Shown piece after piece: positions 1-7,870 of a DNA stretch of 64,000 bases. Source of the DNA: Planosporangium thailandense (lineage in GTDB: Bacteria; Actinomycetota; Actinomycetes; Mycobacteriales; Micromonosporaceae); the NCBI RefSeq assembly GCF_011947195.1, contig NZ_JAATVY010000008.1:1-64000 (forward strand). The letters are read 5' to 3'. Each line of letters begins with the position of its first letter. The first letter of the stretch is position 1. The translations under genes were made by a program, and so were the position numbers. A model generated the notes under the pieces. It made no database searches. It was not told the DNA's origin and saw nothing but the letters and a program-made list of their open reading frames with translations.

Positions 1-1377
1 ACCCGCGTGCGGCGGGGTGAGCGTGCCGTCGGCCGTCGACAGGCCCGCGTTCAGCTGCGTGTCGTCCAGCGCGGTCCCGTACACGACGCTCGCCGGCGCC
101 GGCCACACCAGCGTGGGGGCCTTCTTGTTCGCGTTGATCGTGATCGACCGCTGGATGGCCTGCAGGCCGAACTGGTCCGCGGCGGTGAAGTTGAGCACGG
201 TGTCCCCGACCGCGGTCGGCGTCCAGGTGAACGTACCGGTGGCCGGGTTGGTGCCGGAGGTCGTGAACGTCGCGTCCGCCGGCTTGTTGAGCACGCCCAG
301 CGTCACCGTGCTCCCACTGTCGGGGTCCGACGCCGCCACACTGACGGTGACCGGGGTGCCGGGCGTGGCGTCGATGACCGAGCCGTCCGCGACGGTCGGC
401 GCCACCCAGGTGGGCGGGTTGTTGGTCTGGTTGGTGATGCGCAGGAAGAAGTCGACGGCGACCGACGAGGCGGACGTACCCTGCTCGGTCAACGCGGTCA
501 CGGTCACCTGCGCGGAGTAGTACGTGTCCAGCGGCGCCGAGGCCAGTCTCTGGCCAGTGGTGTTCCAGGTGAACAGCCCGCTCGCGCTGACGGCCGCCCC
601 GGACGGCTGGGTGAACGCCGACCCGCCGTACTGCGACGGCGGCCAGTTGGCCGTGTCGGAGGCCTCTGTCGGGCTTGACAGCCGGTACGACGCGGTCGTG
701 CCGGCGGGCAGGCTCGCCGGGATGGTGAAGTTGCACGGGGAGTTGCGCGGGCAGTCCACGATCGGCGGCAGGCTGCTCGACACGCTGGACAGGCCGCCCG
801 AACCCAGGTTCACGAGACTGTTGATCCGCGTCGACTTGTCCGGGTTGTTCAGGTGGCCGGCCGGCGGGTTGTCCGTCGGAGAGCCGAGCCGGCAGCAGCC
901 GCTCACGTACGCGGTCCAACTACCGCTGGCGCTCGGATACAGGTGCTGCAGGTGACCCGATGTCGGCGAGGTGCCGTTCAACGCCTCGACGGTCAGCGTG
1001 TTGTTCGCCGCGTCCACGGTTGTCACCAGCAGGTACGGGTTGGCCACAGCGCCGTCGCCGAAGTACACCACGGTGTTCTGGTCTCGGACGACGTCTCCGA
1101 CGTTCGGATTGCGCGCTGTTCCGCCGCCCGAAGGGGTATAGGCCAACCAGCCGTTGAAGTCCCGCCGGAAGCTCTCGGTCATCGAGAAGACGACCATCCG
1201 GTCGTTGGCGCTCGACCGGCTCCACGACAGTTCGGCGGCCCGGAAGTGGGACGCCCAGGCGGGAGCGGACGACATCGCCACCGTCGTGACCCCGGCTACT
1301 GCCGTGACCAGGCCGACGACAATCAGCCTGACCAACGCTTTGAACCCGCGACGGGGCATGGCTAACAGATACTGCAT
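1..1377 (-). CDS. Secreted Ig-like repeat protein, 3' end outside window
   Basis: The minus frame is open from 1377 to the window edge (459 codons, no stop), so this is the N-terminal part of a larger protein. Start ATG at 1377 follows an AAGGGTGG ribosome site 7 bases upstream; a second in-frame ATG lies at 1359. Residues 7-41 form a signal peptide (Arg-rich n-region, hydrophobic core, cleavage near AWA-SHF). The mature part is rich in Thr, Ser, Asn and Gly. From about residue 310 it shows cadherin/Ig-like blocks (NPPTWVAPTVADGS, then ATGTFTWTPTAVGDT), and it ends in a block resembling MBG/Big-type repeats. Expected to be exported, perhaps as an adhesin or surface filament. Function not known. 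Confidence 0.75.
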   Translation of the reverse strand, partial: MQYLLAMPRRGFKALVRLIVVGLVTAVAGVTTVAMSSAPAWASHFRAAELSWSRSSANDRMVVFSMTESFRRDFNGWLAYTPSGGGTARNPNVGDVVRDQNTVVYFGDGAVANPYLLVTTVDAANNTLTVEALNGTSPTSGHLQHLYPSASGSWTAYVSGCCRLGSPTDNPPAGHLNNPDKSTRINSLVNLGSGGLSSVSSSLPPIVDCPRNSPCNFTIPASLPAGTTASYRLSSPTEASDTANWPPSQYGGSAFTQPSGAAVSASGLFTWNTTGQRLASAPLDTYYSAQVTVTALTEQGTSASSVAVDFFLRITNQTNNPPTWVAPTVADGSVIDATPGTPVTVSVAASDPDSGSTVTLGVLNKPADATFTTSGTNPATGTFTWTPTAVGDTVLNFTAADQFGLQAIQRSITINANKKAPTLVWPAPASVVYGTALDDTQLNAGLSTADGTLTPPHAG

Positions 1378-2053
1378 GCGACCACCCTTGGTGCTCCGTA
1401 ACGACGAACAGGGGGCACCTTCAGCCGTGGCCGACGTCGACGCGACGGCCACGGTCGCGGCCGCCGCGACACCCACCCCGTGCACCCGCTTGTAACGCAC
1501 GGTGCCTCCTGCCCAATGAGGATTTCGCCTTCGAGACGTGACACGAGGTTCACGATCACCGCGTCCCGACGACAAGGGACACCCGTCCCGTCTGGCGCAC
1601 GATCCGGTCCCGGCTCGGACACTAGGTCGGCTGGTACGAAAGATCGTCAGCCTTCGGATGGAGTACGAGTACATCGCCGGGATGACGTCGGCAGGCACAC
1701 TCGCTCGTGCGCCTACATCTCTGACGGCGGACCCACATCTCCAGTGACGTGGGAAAATTCGAGCGGTACCCGGTCGGCCGTTACGAGGAGTGTGCGGGAG
1801 ATGACCGGTACGCGAGACGGCTTCCTCGCGACCGCCCGCGCGGCGGCCGACCTTCGGCGCGAGCCAACGGTCCGGCCGCCTGGCGGAAGCCGAGCGCTCC
1901 GGCCACCATGCGCCCTTCAGCCCACGATCCGCTACGAGCGCCCCGACCAGGCCCGATTCCGCCTCGTCCGCAGCGATGACACCGTCGGCCTGCTCAACCA
2001 GGCCATCGCCGGCGCCAACGAGCCGACAATTCGTGCATATGACGCTTTGACCC

Positions 2054-2137
2054 CGCCGGGGGCACCACCACAGGCCAGCGAGACGAATTTCCCGCACGAC
2101 GAAGCCCGTGACCAGGCGAGACCCGGGCACGGGCTTC
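2054..2137 (+). repeat. tRNA-3'-end-like sequence plus hairpin, copy A
   Basis: The sequence begins CGCCGGGGGCACCACC, which looks like the 3' acceptor end of a tRNA of the GCCCCC type with CCA. It continues into ACGACGAAGCCC and a hairpin. A related stretch, same orientation, is at 5861-5927: same start, same GGCCAG, same CACGACGAAGCCC. No T-arm precedes either copy, so neither is a tRNA gene. They could be leftovers of a tRNA plus its terminator, or of attachment sites. Confidence 0.45.
2101..2137. terminator. Hairpin, 10-bp perfect stem
   Basis: GAAGCCCGTG at 2101-2110 pairs perfectly with CACGGGCTTC at 2128-2137 around a 17-base loop. There is no U-tract, as is usual for terminators in this GC range. 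No gene clearly ends here, which fits a leftover terminator. Confidence 0.5.
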
Positions 2138-2288
2138 TCTCATCTGTCCGGTTGCACCCGGCTGTAGCCGACGATCACCGGCCGTTCCCTCGAATACGTG
2201 CCGAAGCCCCTGCCTGCGGGCAGCCGCCAGTTTGACCTCTACCAGCCGATTCGCTTGATTGGGAAATGACGCTGCCGATGGACGCGTC

Positions 2289-3311
2289 ATGGGTGGCGCT
2301 TTCGACCGGGTGGCGGTGCGGCGACGGAAAATGCTGACCGGCGCGGCGCTGACCGTACTCGGCGACTGCTTCGCGGTCGCCTATTGCCTGATGACGTGGT
2401 CGGGGGCGAACCGTCAGATCATGCTCGCCGGCTACAGCTTCGGAATGGCGATCGGCGTCGTCGGCATATGGGCGGCGACGCGGGGACCCGCGAAAGCCAC
2501 CGGGCACGGCTTCGCGTTCGCGATGCTTGGCAGCGCCATCGTCATCATGACGCTGGGCGCACACTGGGACAGCGGCGCACGCTCACCGCTCACCCTGGGA
2601 TTCCTGCTCCCCATATTGTTCGTCGCCAGCTCCACGGCGCGCCTCGGCCTGATGGTGGGACTGGAGACGGTCATCATCGGGGCGTATCTCTCCGTCGTCG
2701 CTACCGGGCAGCCGGCGCCGCCTGGCTTCGTCTTCCTCCTTGTCGGGAGCATGCTGGGCGTGATCGGGGTGTGCGCCACTCAGGCAAGAGCCCTGGCACG
2801 GCAACGTACCCAGCTGCGAGCCCTCGCAGAGCTGGACCCGCTCACCGGCGCGCTGAACCGACGTGGCCTGAGCGCACTCGGCGAGCATCTGTTTCCGGGC
2901 GAGGGCTTCGCTGGCCACTCTGTGTTCTGCATGGACCTCGACGACTTCAAGGCTGTCAACGACAGCCTTGGGCACGCCGCCGGAGACGAGTTGTTGCAAT
3001 GGGTGGTGGCGACTACTCGCAGCGCGGTGCGTTCGGCCGACGTCATCGCGCGCACCGGTGGTGACGAGTTCGTGGTAGTCCTCGTCGACACTGACCCGTC
3101 CACAACGGCGGAACTCGCCAGCCGGGTCGGTCGGATGCTTCGGGAGCGTACGGACGTCAGCATCGGCTGGGCCTGCGCGCCGTACGACGGCGACAACCTC
3201 GACTCGCTGCTTCGGGCCGCCGACCGGCGCCTCTACGAGCGAAAGCGCAAACGCCGACACGTCGGCGGCCAAACGCATCCCCGCCCGGCCGCGATCGGCG
3301 AACAGCATTGA
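2289..3311 (+). CDS. Membrane-bound diguanylate cyclase (GGDEF)
   Basis: Would make cyclic di-GMP from two GTP. The first ~165 residues form about six hydrophobic membrane segments without a recognisable periplasmic sensor. A short helix (QARALARQRTQLRALAELDPLTGALNRRG) leads into a complete GGDEF domain. The active-site signature TGGDEF is intact (about residues 256-261), and the inhibitory I-site RxxD (RSAD) sits exactly five residues before it, so product inhibition is expected. There is no EAL domain. ATG 2289 is the preferred start; an upstream in-frame TTG at 2259 and an internal ATG at 2331 are alternatives, none with a strong ribosome site. Substrate and fold are confident; the input signal is unknown. 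Confidence 0.88.
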   Translation: MGGAFDRVAVRRRKMLTGAALTVLGDCFAVAYCLMTWSGANRQIMLAGYSFGMAIGVVGIWAATRGPAKATGHGFAFAMLGSAIVIMTLGAHWDSGARSPLTLGFLLPILFVASSTARLGLMVGLETVIIGAYLSVVATGQPAPPGFVFLLVGSMLGVIGVCATQARALARQRTQLRALAELDPLTGALNRRGLSALGEHLFPGEGFAGHSVFCMDLDDFKAVNDSLGHAAGDELLQWVVATTRSAVRSADVIARTGGDEFVVVLVDTDPSTTAELASRVGRMLRERTDVSIGWACAPYDGDNLDSLLRAADRRLYERKRKRRHVGGQTHPRPAAIGEQH

Positions 3312-4124
3312 GGCCCAGCGGCTCACCGGCAAACGGGCACGGTCGTCGAGATCACGAACGTTGGTGATCGAGGCGGCCGTTTCGCGTTCTGTCACTCGTG
3401 AGGCCGCTGGTCGACGCCGGTCGGGCGATGCCCGGTGAACGCCACGAATCGGGTGATCGTCGGCGCGGCCGAGACGACGGTGATCGGGTTCGCCGGGGCC
3501 GCCGGGGACCGGTTCGTGTCTCGCTGCGTCGACGGGCGGGACCAGCCTGGCTGCGTTCGAGGCCGCCGCACGCGTGGTCCGGGACCAGCTGGTCGCAGCC
3601 GGGACACCAGTGAACCGACGCAATCTGGCAGCGAGACTGCGCGGCCGGTCACCGGGTCCACAACGACCGCCCGGGTCATCTGCTGCGTTGTCACGGCCGT
3701 CGAGGGCCCACAACCACTCGCCGCGTCGCGCGGACCGCTGGCCGGTCAGCCACTCGAACGAGTGATGGACCGGCACCGTCGTTGTTGATCTTTCGGTTGA
3801 TCGGTGATCAACTTTGTCCGCGAGCCGCGGATGATCGACGGATATCACCGGTACCACCGTCGGCCACCACTGGATCGTGGTCGGACTCCAGCTTACCGAC
3901 ATAGCTGACGTATAAGTACAAAAGGCCCATTGCTCCTCTTTGTGCAGCGTGACAGGTTCGCCGGGGCCGATGTGGCCACCCCTCACTTCCGCAGTTCCGG
4001 CAGGTCACCTGCCGAGGAATGGCCGTGCCGGGGAGCGCGAACAGCCGCGCTCGGCGGTCGCGCCGGCGACAACGGTCGCGCCCTGCCCGGGATAGGGGGT
4101 CGAACAAGATAAAGGAGCAGCTGG
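3312..4124. other. Intergenic region with a decayed coding remnant
   Basis: About 0.8 kb between the GGDEF and vWA genes. It holds the frameshifted remnant listed at 3541-3700, a weak inverted repeat (GTTGATC 3784-3790 with GATCAAC 3806-3812), and the leader of the vWA gene ending in an AAAGGAG ribosome site near 4112-4118. The stretch around 3890-3930 is AT-richer and may carry the vWA promoter. Confidence 0.5.
3541..3700 (+). pseudogene. Frameshifted remnant of an HTH-like C-terminal domain
   Basis: In the frame starting at 3541 the translation reads ARVVRDQLVAAGTPVNRRNL and on to AARLRGR. After one frame change near 3637 it continues GHRVHNDRPGHLL. Joined, the two look like the small helical C-terminal domain found in actinobacterial plasmid-transfer or integrative-element proteins (DUF2637/Spd-like). 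That comparison is from memory. There is no start codon, no N-terminal membrane part, and the frame is broken. Confidence 0.35.
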
Positions 4125-5618
4125 ATGGTGTCGTCCGCGGAGAACGGTCCGGGCAGAAAGGCCCGCCGGGGCAGATTGCTGTTCCTCGCGACGGCGCTGA
4201 CCCTGACGGCAGCGACGGCCCTCGCGGGCGCCATGGGTGCGACCCGCGTACTGGGTCGCACCTCGCTGGCCGCGACGTCCACGCCGGTTCCGACCGAGGT
4301 GGCGTTCGCCCTGGAGGAGGGCAGCCGCGACAACACGGTGTTCCTTATGGCGGCGGGGGCGGCCATGAAGACGATCCACGACCTGGGCAACCAGCCCCGC
4401 TGGACCAGCAACAGCAGGGTCTCGGTCGTGACGTTCAAGAGCGATGCGCGCATTGCGGTACCCCTGACGAGCGACCTGCTGAGCACCGAGACCGCGATCC
4501 AGAAGCTCAACGCGCGCGAGGGCGGTGGCACCTGCATCGGCTGCGCGATCCGAATCGCCCAGATCCAGTTCAACGCAGCCGGCACCGCGGGCGCCCACCG
4601 GTTCATCGTCGTGCTGACCGCCGGGAACGAGGGAGAATTCAACACGTACGCCGGTGTAGCCGCGGATGTCAAGAAGGCCGGAGTCACGGTCCTTGCCGTC
4701 GGCCTCGGATTGAAACCGAACATGGACACAATCAACAACCTGGCCAGCGACGTGCCTGGCGTGCAGACCGCGTTCAGACTGGGCGGTGACATCGCCGCAA
4801 GTATCGGTGCGCTCATTCCCAGCCAGCCGTCGCCGGGCCCGAGCGAGAGCGCCTCGCCCAGCCCTAGCACGTCGCCGAGCCCCAGTGCCTCGCCCAGCGC
4901 CAGCACCTCGCCGAGCGTCAGCACCAGCCCGAGTGAGAGCGCCTCGCCGAGCGAGACCCCCACCGCAAGCCCGACCGAAACCACCACACCGAGCGCGACC
5001 CCCACCCCGAGCCCGACCGAAACCACCACACCGAGCGAGACCCCCACCGCAAGCCCGACCGAAACCACCCGCCCCACGGCGAGCGCGACCGCCTCGGCCA
5101 GCCCCACCGCTACGCCAACAGCGAGCGCATCCAGCCCGGCCGGTTCGGTGCCTTCGCCGACCGAGACGACTACCAGCGCCGGCGTGACAGTCGTCGACAG
5201 CAACGGTCAACCGCTCGCGGCCACTCCGGTCCTCTCCACCGGAGCCCGGGTGGGAATCAGTGCCTCGGGGTTCCGGGCCGGGGAGACGGTCAGTGCCACA
5301 GTCTTCTCCACCCCGCGGTCTCTGCCTGCGACGACCGCCGGCGCCGACGGCAGCGTCTCGTACGCCTTCACAGTCCCGGCCAATCTTGAACCGGGCGTCC
5401 ACAAGTTGGTCCTGAGCGGTGCCAGCGCCCACAAGGTCGTGGTCTTTACCGTGACGGCGGCGACGGGCAGCACGTCGCCCGCGGCGTCGGACGGCGGCAT
5501 GCTGGCTAAGACAGGTGTCGGGATCGGCGAGTTGGTACTGCTCGCTCTCGGCCTGCTGCTGGTCGGCGCCGTGGCCGTGCGCTACGGCCACCACTTGCGC
5601 GACCGAAGCAGCGCGTGA
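4125..5618 (+). CDS. Cell-wall anchored vWA-like protein with PST stalk and LAxTG signal
   Basis: Residues 15-50 form an export signal. Residues ~58-225 have a von Willebrand A-like pattern (VAFALEEGSRDNTVFL, then FIVVLTAGNEGEF). The metal-site motif DxSxS is degenerate: EEGS stands at that position, so Mg2+-dependent adhesion is uncertain. Residues ~228-350 are a Ser/Pro/Thr/Glu stalk made partly of near-identical 14-residue units. A beta-rich domain follows. The C-terminus has LAKTG, a hydrophobic segment and a basic tail (YGHHLRDR), matching substrates of class E sortases of Actinobacteria. AAAGGAG lies 7 bases before ATG 4125. No sortase gene is adjacent. Likely displayed on the wall; ligand unknown. 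Confidence 0.85.
   Translation: MVSSAENGPGRKARRGRLLFLATALTLTAATALAGAMGATRVLGRTSLAATSTPVPTEVAFALEEGSRDNTVFLMAAGAAMKTIHDLGNQPRWTSNSRVSVVTFKSDARIAVPLTSDLLSTETAIQKLNAREGGGTCIGCAIRIAQIQFNAAGTAGAHRFIVVLTAGNEGEFNTYAGVAADVKKAGVTVLAVGLGLKPNMDTINNLASDVPGVQTAFRLGGDIAASIGALIPSQPSPGPSESASPSPSTSPSPSASPSASTSPSVSTSPSESASPSETPTASPTETTTPSATPTPSPTETTTPSETPTASPTETTRPTASATASASPTATPTASASSPAGSVPSPTETTTSAGVTVVDSNGQPLAATPVLSTGARVGISASGFRAGETVSATVFSTPRSLPATTAGADGSVSYAFTVPANLEPGVHKLVLSGASAHKVVVFTVTAATGSTSPAASDGGMLAKTGVGIGELVLLALGLLLVGAVAVRYGHHLRDRSSA
4947..5069 (+). repeat. Three 42-bp in-frame tandem repeats (stalk)
   Basis: Units at 4947-4988, 4989-5030 and 5031-5069 are nearly identical and encode PSETPTASPTETTT-type peptides of the stalk. 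Such arrays change copy number by slippage, which would change stalk length without breaking the frame. Confidence 0.8.
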
Positions 5619-5626
5619 TCCGATCG

Positions 5627-5660
5627 GTTGCGGGCCCCGGCATGACGCGGGGCCCGCAAC
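5627..5660 (+). terminator. Terminator of the vWA gene
   Basis: A perfect 12-bp stem (GTTGCGGGCCCC 5627-5638 with GGGGCCCGCAAC 5649-5660, 10-base loop) starts 9 bases after the vWA stop codon. No U-tract. Confidence 0.8.
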
Positions 5661-5663
5661 GGG

Positions 5664-5880
5664 TCAGAGCGCCGAGATATCCAGTCGGAAGCACGGGTGC
5701 TCGACGAGCACCCGGTCGCCGAAGCGCAGCAGGGACCGCGCGGCGAAGTCGGGGGTGTCCCAGTCCGGTGGACAGATCCAGGTCGAAGGACATCTGCCAT
5801 TGCGGCGCCCGCCGGTAGCGCACGGAGCCGGTGGCCCGGAGGTCGGCGACGACGGTGCCGCGCCGGGGGCACCACCCAAC
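5664..5880 (-). pseudogene. Possible small frameshifted remnant
   Basis: On the minus strand one frame reads YRRAPQWQMSFDLD. A shifted frame continues with PPDWDTPDFAARSLLRFGDR and ends VLVEHPCFRLDISAL at a TGA at 5664. The joined peptide looks protein-like (acidic, aromatic, balanced), while each frame alone decays into Arg/Pro-rich noise. No family was recognised and no start is evident. It could be chance; low confidence. Confidence 0.22.
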
Positions 5881-5927
5881 GGCCAGCACGACGAAGCCCT
5901 TGACCAGGGATGCCCCGGTCAAGGGCT
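5861..5927 (+). repeat. tRNA-3'-end-like sequence plus hairpin, copy B
   Basis: Begins CGCCGGGGGCACCACC, then GGCCAG and CACGACGAAGCCC, matching copy A at 2054-2137 apart from a ~15-base gap. The hairpin is AGCCCTTGACC (5895-5905) with GGTCAAGGGCT (5917-5927), 11 perfect pairs. It also serves as a plausible terminator between the vWA gene and the convergent ABM gene. Copies A and B are direct repeats about 3.8 kb apart. Confidence 0.5.
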
Positions 5928-5972
5928 GCTCTCGATCTCGGCGACAGAGCGCGCGGGCCGGCGCGTCAGTTG

Positions 5973-6293
5973 TCACCACGCCTCCGGCAGTCCCTTGGCC
6001 GGACCCGGGGTGAGGAACTCCACCCGGTGCTCGCCCACCAGCAGCGGGTTCTTGCGGGCGTGGAACTCCTTGACGTGGTCGGCGTCCTCATGCGCCTGGA
6101 ACGCGTCCCGGTCGGCGTACACCTCGTAGAACACGCGCGCCAGCGGCTCGCCCTCGACGGTATGGGTGGCGTAGACCAGCGTGCCGGGCTCCTTGGCTGC
6201 GATCTGCGCGACCGCCTCGGCCGCCAACGCGTCGAACTGCTCCGCCGCCTGCTCGTCGCGGATGTCGAACCGGACCACCAACCCGAACGTCAC
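5973..6293 (-). CDS. Antibiotic biosynthesis monooxygenase (ABM) domain protein
   Basis: A single ABM-family ferredoxin-like fold of 106 residues, the usual size. It starts VTFGLVVRFDIRDEQAAEQF and contains the conserved GTLVYATHTVEG and FYEVYADRDAFQAHEDADHV segments. Members act as cofactor-free oxygenases on quinone-like substrates or as heme-degrading or stress proteins; the substrate here cannot be told. The GTG start at 6293 is chosen because AAGGTGG lies 6 bases upstream and the domain begins there; the longer frame to 6392 is antisense-like. It stands alone between two hairpins. Confidence 0.85.
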   Translation of the reverse strand: MTFGLVVRFDIRDEQAAEQFDALAAEAVAQIAAKEPGTLVYATHTVEGEPLARVFYEVYADRDAFQAHEDADHVKEFHARKNPLLVGEHRVEFLTPGPAKGLPEAW

Positions 6294-6363
6294 CGTGCAC
6301 CACCTTCCGATCGCGCGATCCCGCAGACGGTACAGCGACCGGCGGGGAGCCGGTGCACGACGA

Positions 6364-6399
6364 GGCCCGTGTGACCGGGGATCCCCGGTCACACGGGCC
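6364..6399 (-). terminator. 36-bp perfect palindrome, terminator-like
   Basis: Two 18-bp arms (6364-6381 and 6382-6399) meet with no loop, reading GGCCCGTGTGACCGGGGA on the left. It lies 15 bases past the stop of the minus-strand cutC remnant. Its flanks (GCACGACGAGGCCC before, CGCTCTCGC after) resemble the hairpins at 2101 and 5895, so these are one family of sequences. Confidence 0.7.
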
Positions 6400-6414
6400 G
6401 CTCTCGCACGATGC

Positions 6415-6895
6415 TCACGCCGCCGCGGCGATCACCCGCGACACGAGATCCTGCGACGTCGTGGACCGCTCGTACTCGGGCCGGTGCAGCACCCCGCCCA
6501 TGATCGGGGCGGGATTGCGGTGGACGGCCGGGCTGTCGCTGCTGACCAGCGCGGCGAAGTGGAACTCGTCGGCACCGGTCATCGCCGCGATGCGCGCGAT
6601 GTTGCGTTCGGTGATCCCGCCGCCGGGCATGACGATCAGACGTCCGGCGGCCTTGTCGACCAGCTCGGCGATCAGCGGCGCGCCCTCGAGGACGCTGCTC
6701 TCCTGCCCCGAGGTCAGGACCCGGTGTACGCCGAGGTCGACGAGCTGCTCCAGGGCGGTGAACGGATCGCGGGCCATGTCGAACGCGCGGTGGAACGTCA
6801 CGCTGGCGTCCCCCGCCGCGGCGATCAGCCGCCGGGCGGTGGCGAGGTCGACGTCGCCCTCGGGGGTCAGCGCGCAGATGACGACGCCGCTGCGC
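6415..6895 (-). pseudogene. cutC: Truncated CutC-like copper homeostasis protein (N-terminus missing)
   Basis: From GVVICALTPEGDVDLATARRL to the stop at 6415 the translation matches the second half of CutC, a TIM-barrel protein linked to copper homeostasis: VTFHRAFDMARDP, DLGVHRVLTSGQ, IVMPGGGITERNI. About 100 N-terminal residues of a ~240-residue CutC are absent. The frame stays open upstream to 7068, but that stretch is antisense to the ROK gene and is not CutC-like. The break is near 6890, where the ROK gene begins. A deletion or inversion that removed the cutC 5' end and promoter is the simplest reading. Probably non-functional. Confidence 0.7.
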
Positions 6896-7852
6896 CTCGT
6901 GGCCACGGGCGCGGCCGACAGCCGCGCCGACCTCGCACGGCTCAGCGGCCTGTCGCCGTCGACCGTCTCCCAGCGCGTCGAGGCGCTCATCGCACAGGAC
7001 CTGCTGCGGGAGGCGGGCGCCGGGAAGTCCCGCGGCGGGCGCCGGCCCCGACAGCTCGAGGTGCCCACCGACGCCGCGATCGTCGCGGCCCTCGATCTGG
7101 GCGCCCATCACGCCCGCATCGCCGCTCACGACCTGTCGGGCCAGCTCATCACCGCCCGCGAAGTCGACGTCGAGATCGGCGACGGCCCCGTGCCGGGGTG
7201 GAACGGATTCGACGTCCACGGATTCTGCGTCGCGCAGGCCGGCGTGCCGGTGGCCGTCGACAACGACGCCAACCTCATGGCGCTGGGCGAGCACCGGTGG
7301 ACCCACCCCGACCTGGAGCACGCGATCTACGTCAAGGCGGGCACCGGGATCGGGTCGGGCGTCATCGCCGCCGGCCGCCTGCACCGCGGCGCCCAGGGAT
7401 CGGCCGGCGACATCAGCCACTGCCGCGTGACCACGGACCCGACGGCGCAGTGCAGCTGCGGCAACACCGGATGCCTGGAGGCGGTGGCGAGCGGCGCCGC
7501 CCTCGTGGACGCGCTGCGCGCCCGCGGCCTCGACGTGTCGCACCCCCGCGACGTCACCCGGCTGGCACAGGACGGCGACGCCGCCGCGACCTCCATCACC
7601 CGGGCCGCCGGCCGCGCCATCGGCGAGATCCTGGCGGTCGTGGTCAACTTCTTCAATCCACAGGCCGTCGTCATCGGCGGCGTGCTGGCCGAGTGCGAGC
7701 CGCTGCTGGCGAGCATGCGCGCCTCGCTGTACGAACGGTCGCTGCCTTTCGCCAGCCAGGCGCTGACCATCGAGCGCTGCGCGACCGGTGTCGACGCGGG
7801 TGTACTCGGCGCCGCCCAGCTCGTCCTGGACCACATCCTCGACGCCGTCTGA
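6878..7852 (+). CDS. ROK-family transcriptional regulator with apparent internal deletion
   Basis: The N-terminal winged helix is clear (SRADLARLSGLSPSTVSQRV, then EALIAQDLL). The ROK fold follows: ALDLGAHHARIAAHDLSGQL, VDNDANLMALGEHRW, GTGIGSGVIAAGRLHRG, and the zinc-site motif CSCGNTGCLEA. Between DVEIGDGP and VPGWNGFDV about 50 residues expected in ROK proteins (the stretch with the PGPV motif) are missing, yet the frame is kept. Length is 324 against about 390-400 usual. ATG 6878 lies at the edge of the cutC fragment; GTG 6899 is an alternative. It would bind a sugar or sugar phosphate and repress transport genes if still functional, which is doubtful. Confidence 0.75.
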   Translation: MTTPLRLVATGAADSRADLARLSGLSPSTVSQRVEALIAQDLLREAGAGKSRGGRRPRQLEVPTDAAIVAALDLGAHHARIAAHDLSGQLITAREVDVEIGDGPVPGWNGFDVHGFCVAQAGVPVAVDNDANLMALGEHRWTHPDLEHAIYVKAGTGIGSGVIAAGRLHRGAQGSAGDISHCRVTTDPTAQCSCGNTGCLEAVASGAALVDALRARGLDVSHPRDVTRLAQDGDAAATSITRAAGRAIGEILAVVVNFFNPQAVVIGGVLAECEPLLASMRASLYERSLPFASQALTIERCATGVDAGVLGAAQLVLDHILDAV

Positions 7853-7870
7853 GCCGGCGACGAACCGGGC

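Larger units (their letters stand above)
1378..2288. other. Intergenic region with no convincing gene
   Basis: This 0.9 kb lies between the divergent secreted protein and the GGDEF gene. Open frames exist on both strands but have no ribosome sites and no recognisable domains, and their composition looks like non-coding high-GC DNA. The right half holds a short sequence resembling a tRNA 3' end followed by a perfect hairpin (separate entries). No riboswitch or tRNA was recognised. Confidence 0.6.

Noticed and set aside
2054-2070. tRNA gene ending with CCA
   Set aside because: No T-arm, anticodon or 5' acceptor half upstream; only ~15 bases look tRNA-like.
1480-2235. Plus-strand 251-residue frame
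   Set aside because: No ribosome site, no domain, erratic composition; treated as intergenic.
3392-3694. Minus-strand frame starting MTTQQMTRAVVVDP
   Set aside because: Opposite to the plus-strand HTH-like remnant, with no family resemblance beyond the first residues.
2583-3986. Long minus-strand frame across the GGDEF gene
   Set aside because: Antisense to a clear GGDEF domain and without any recognisable domain.
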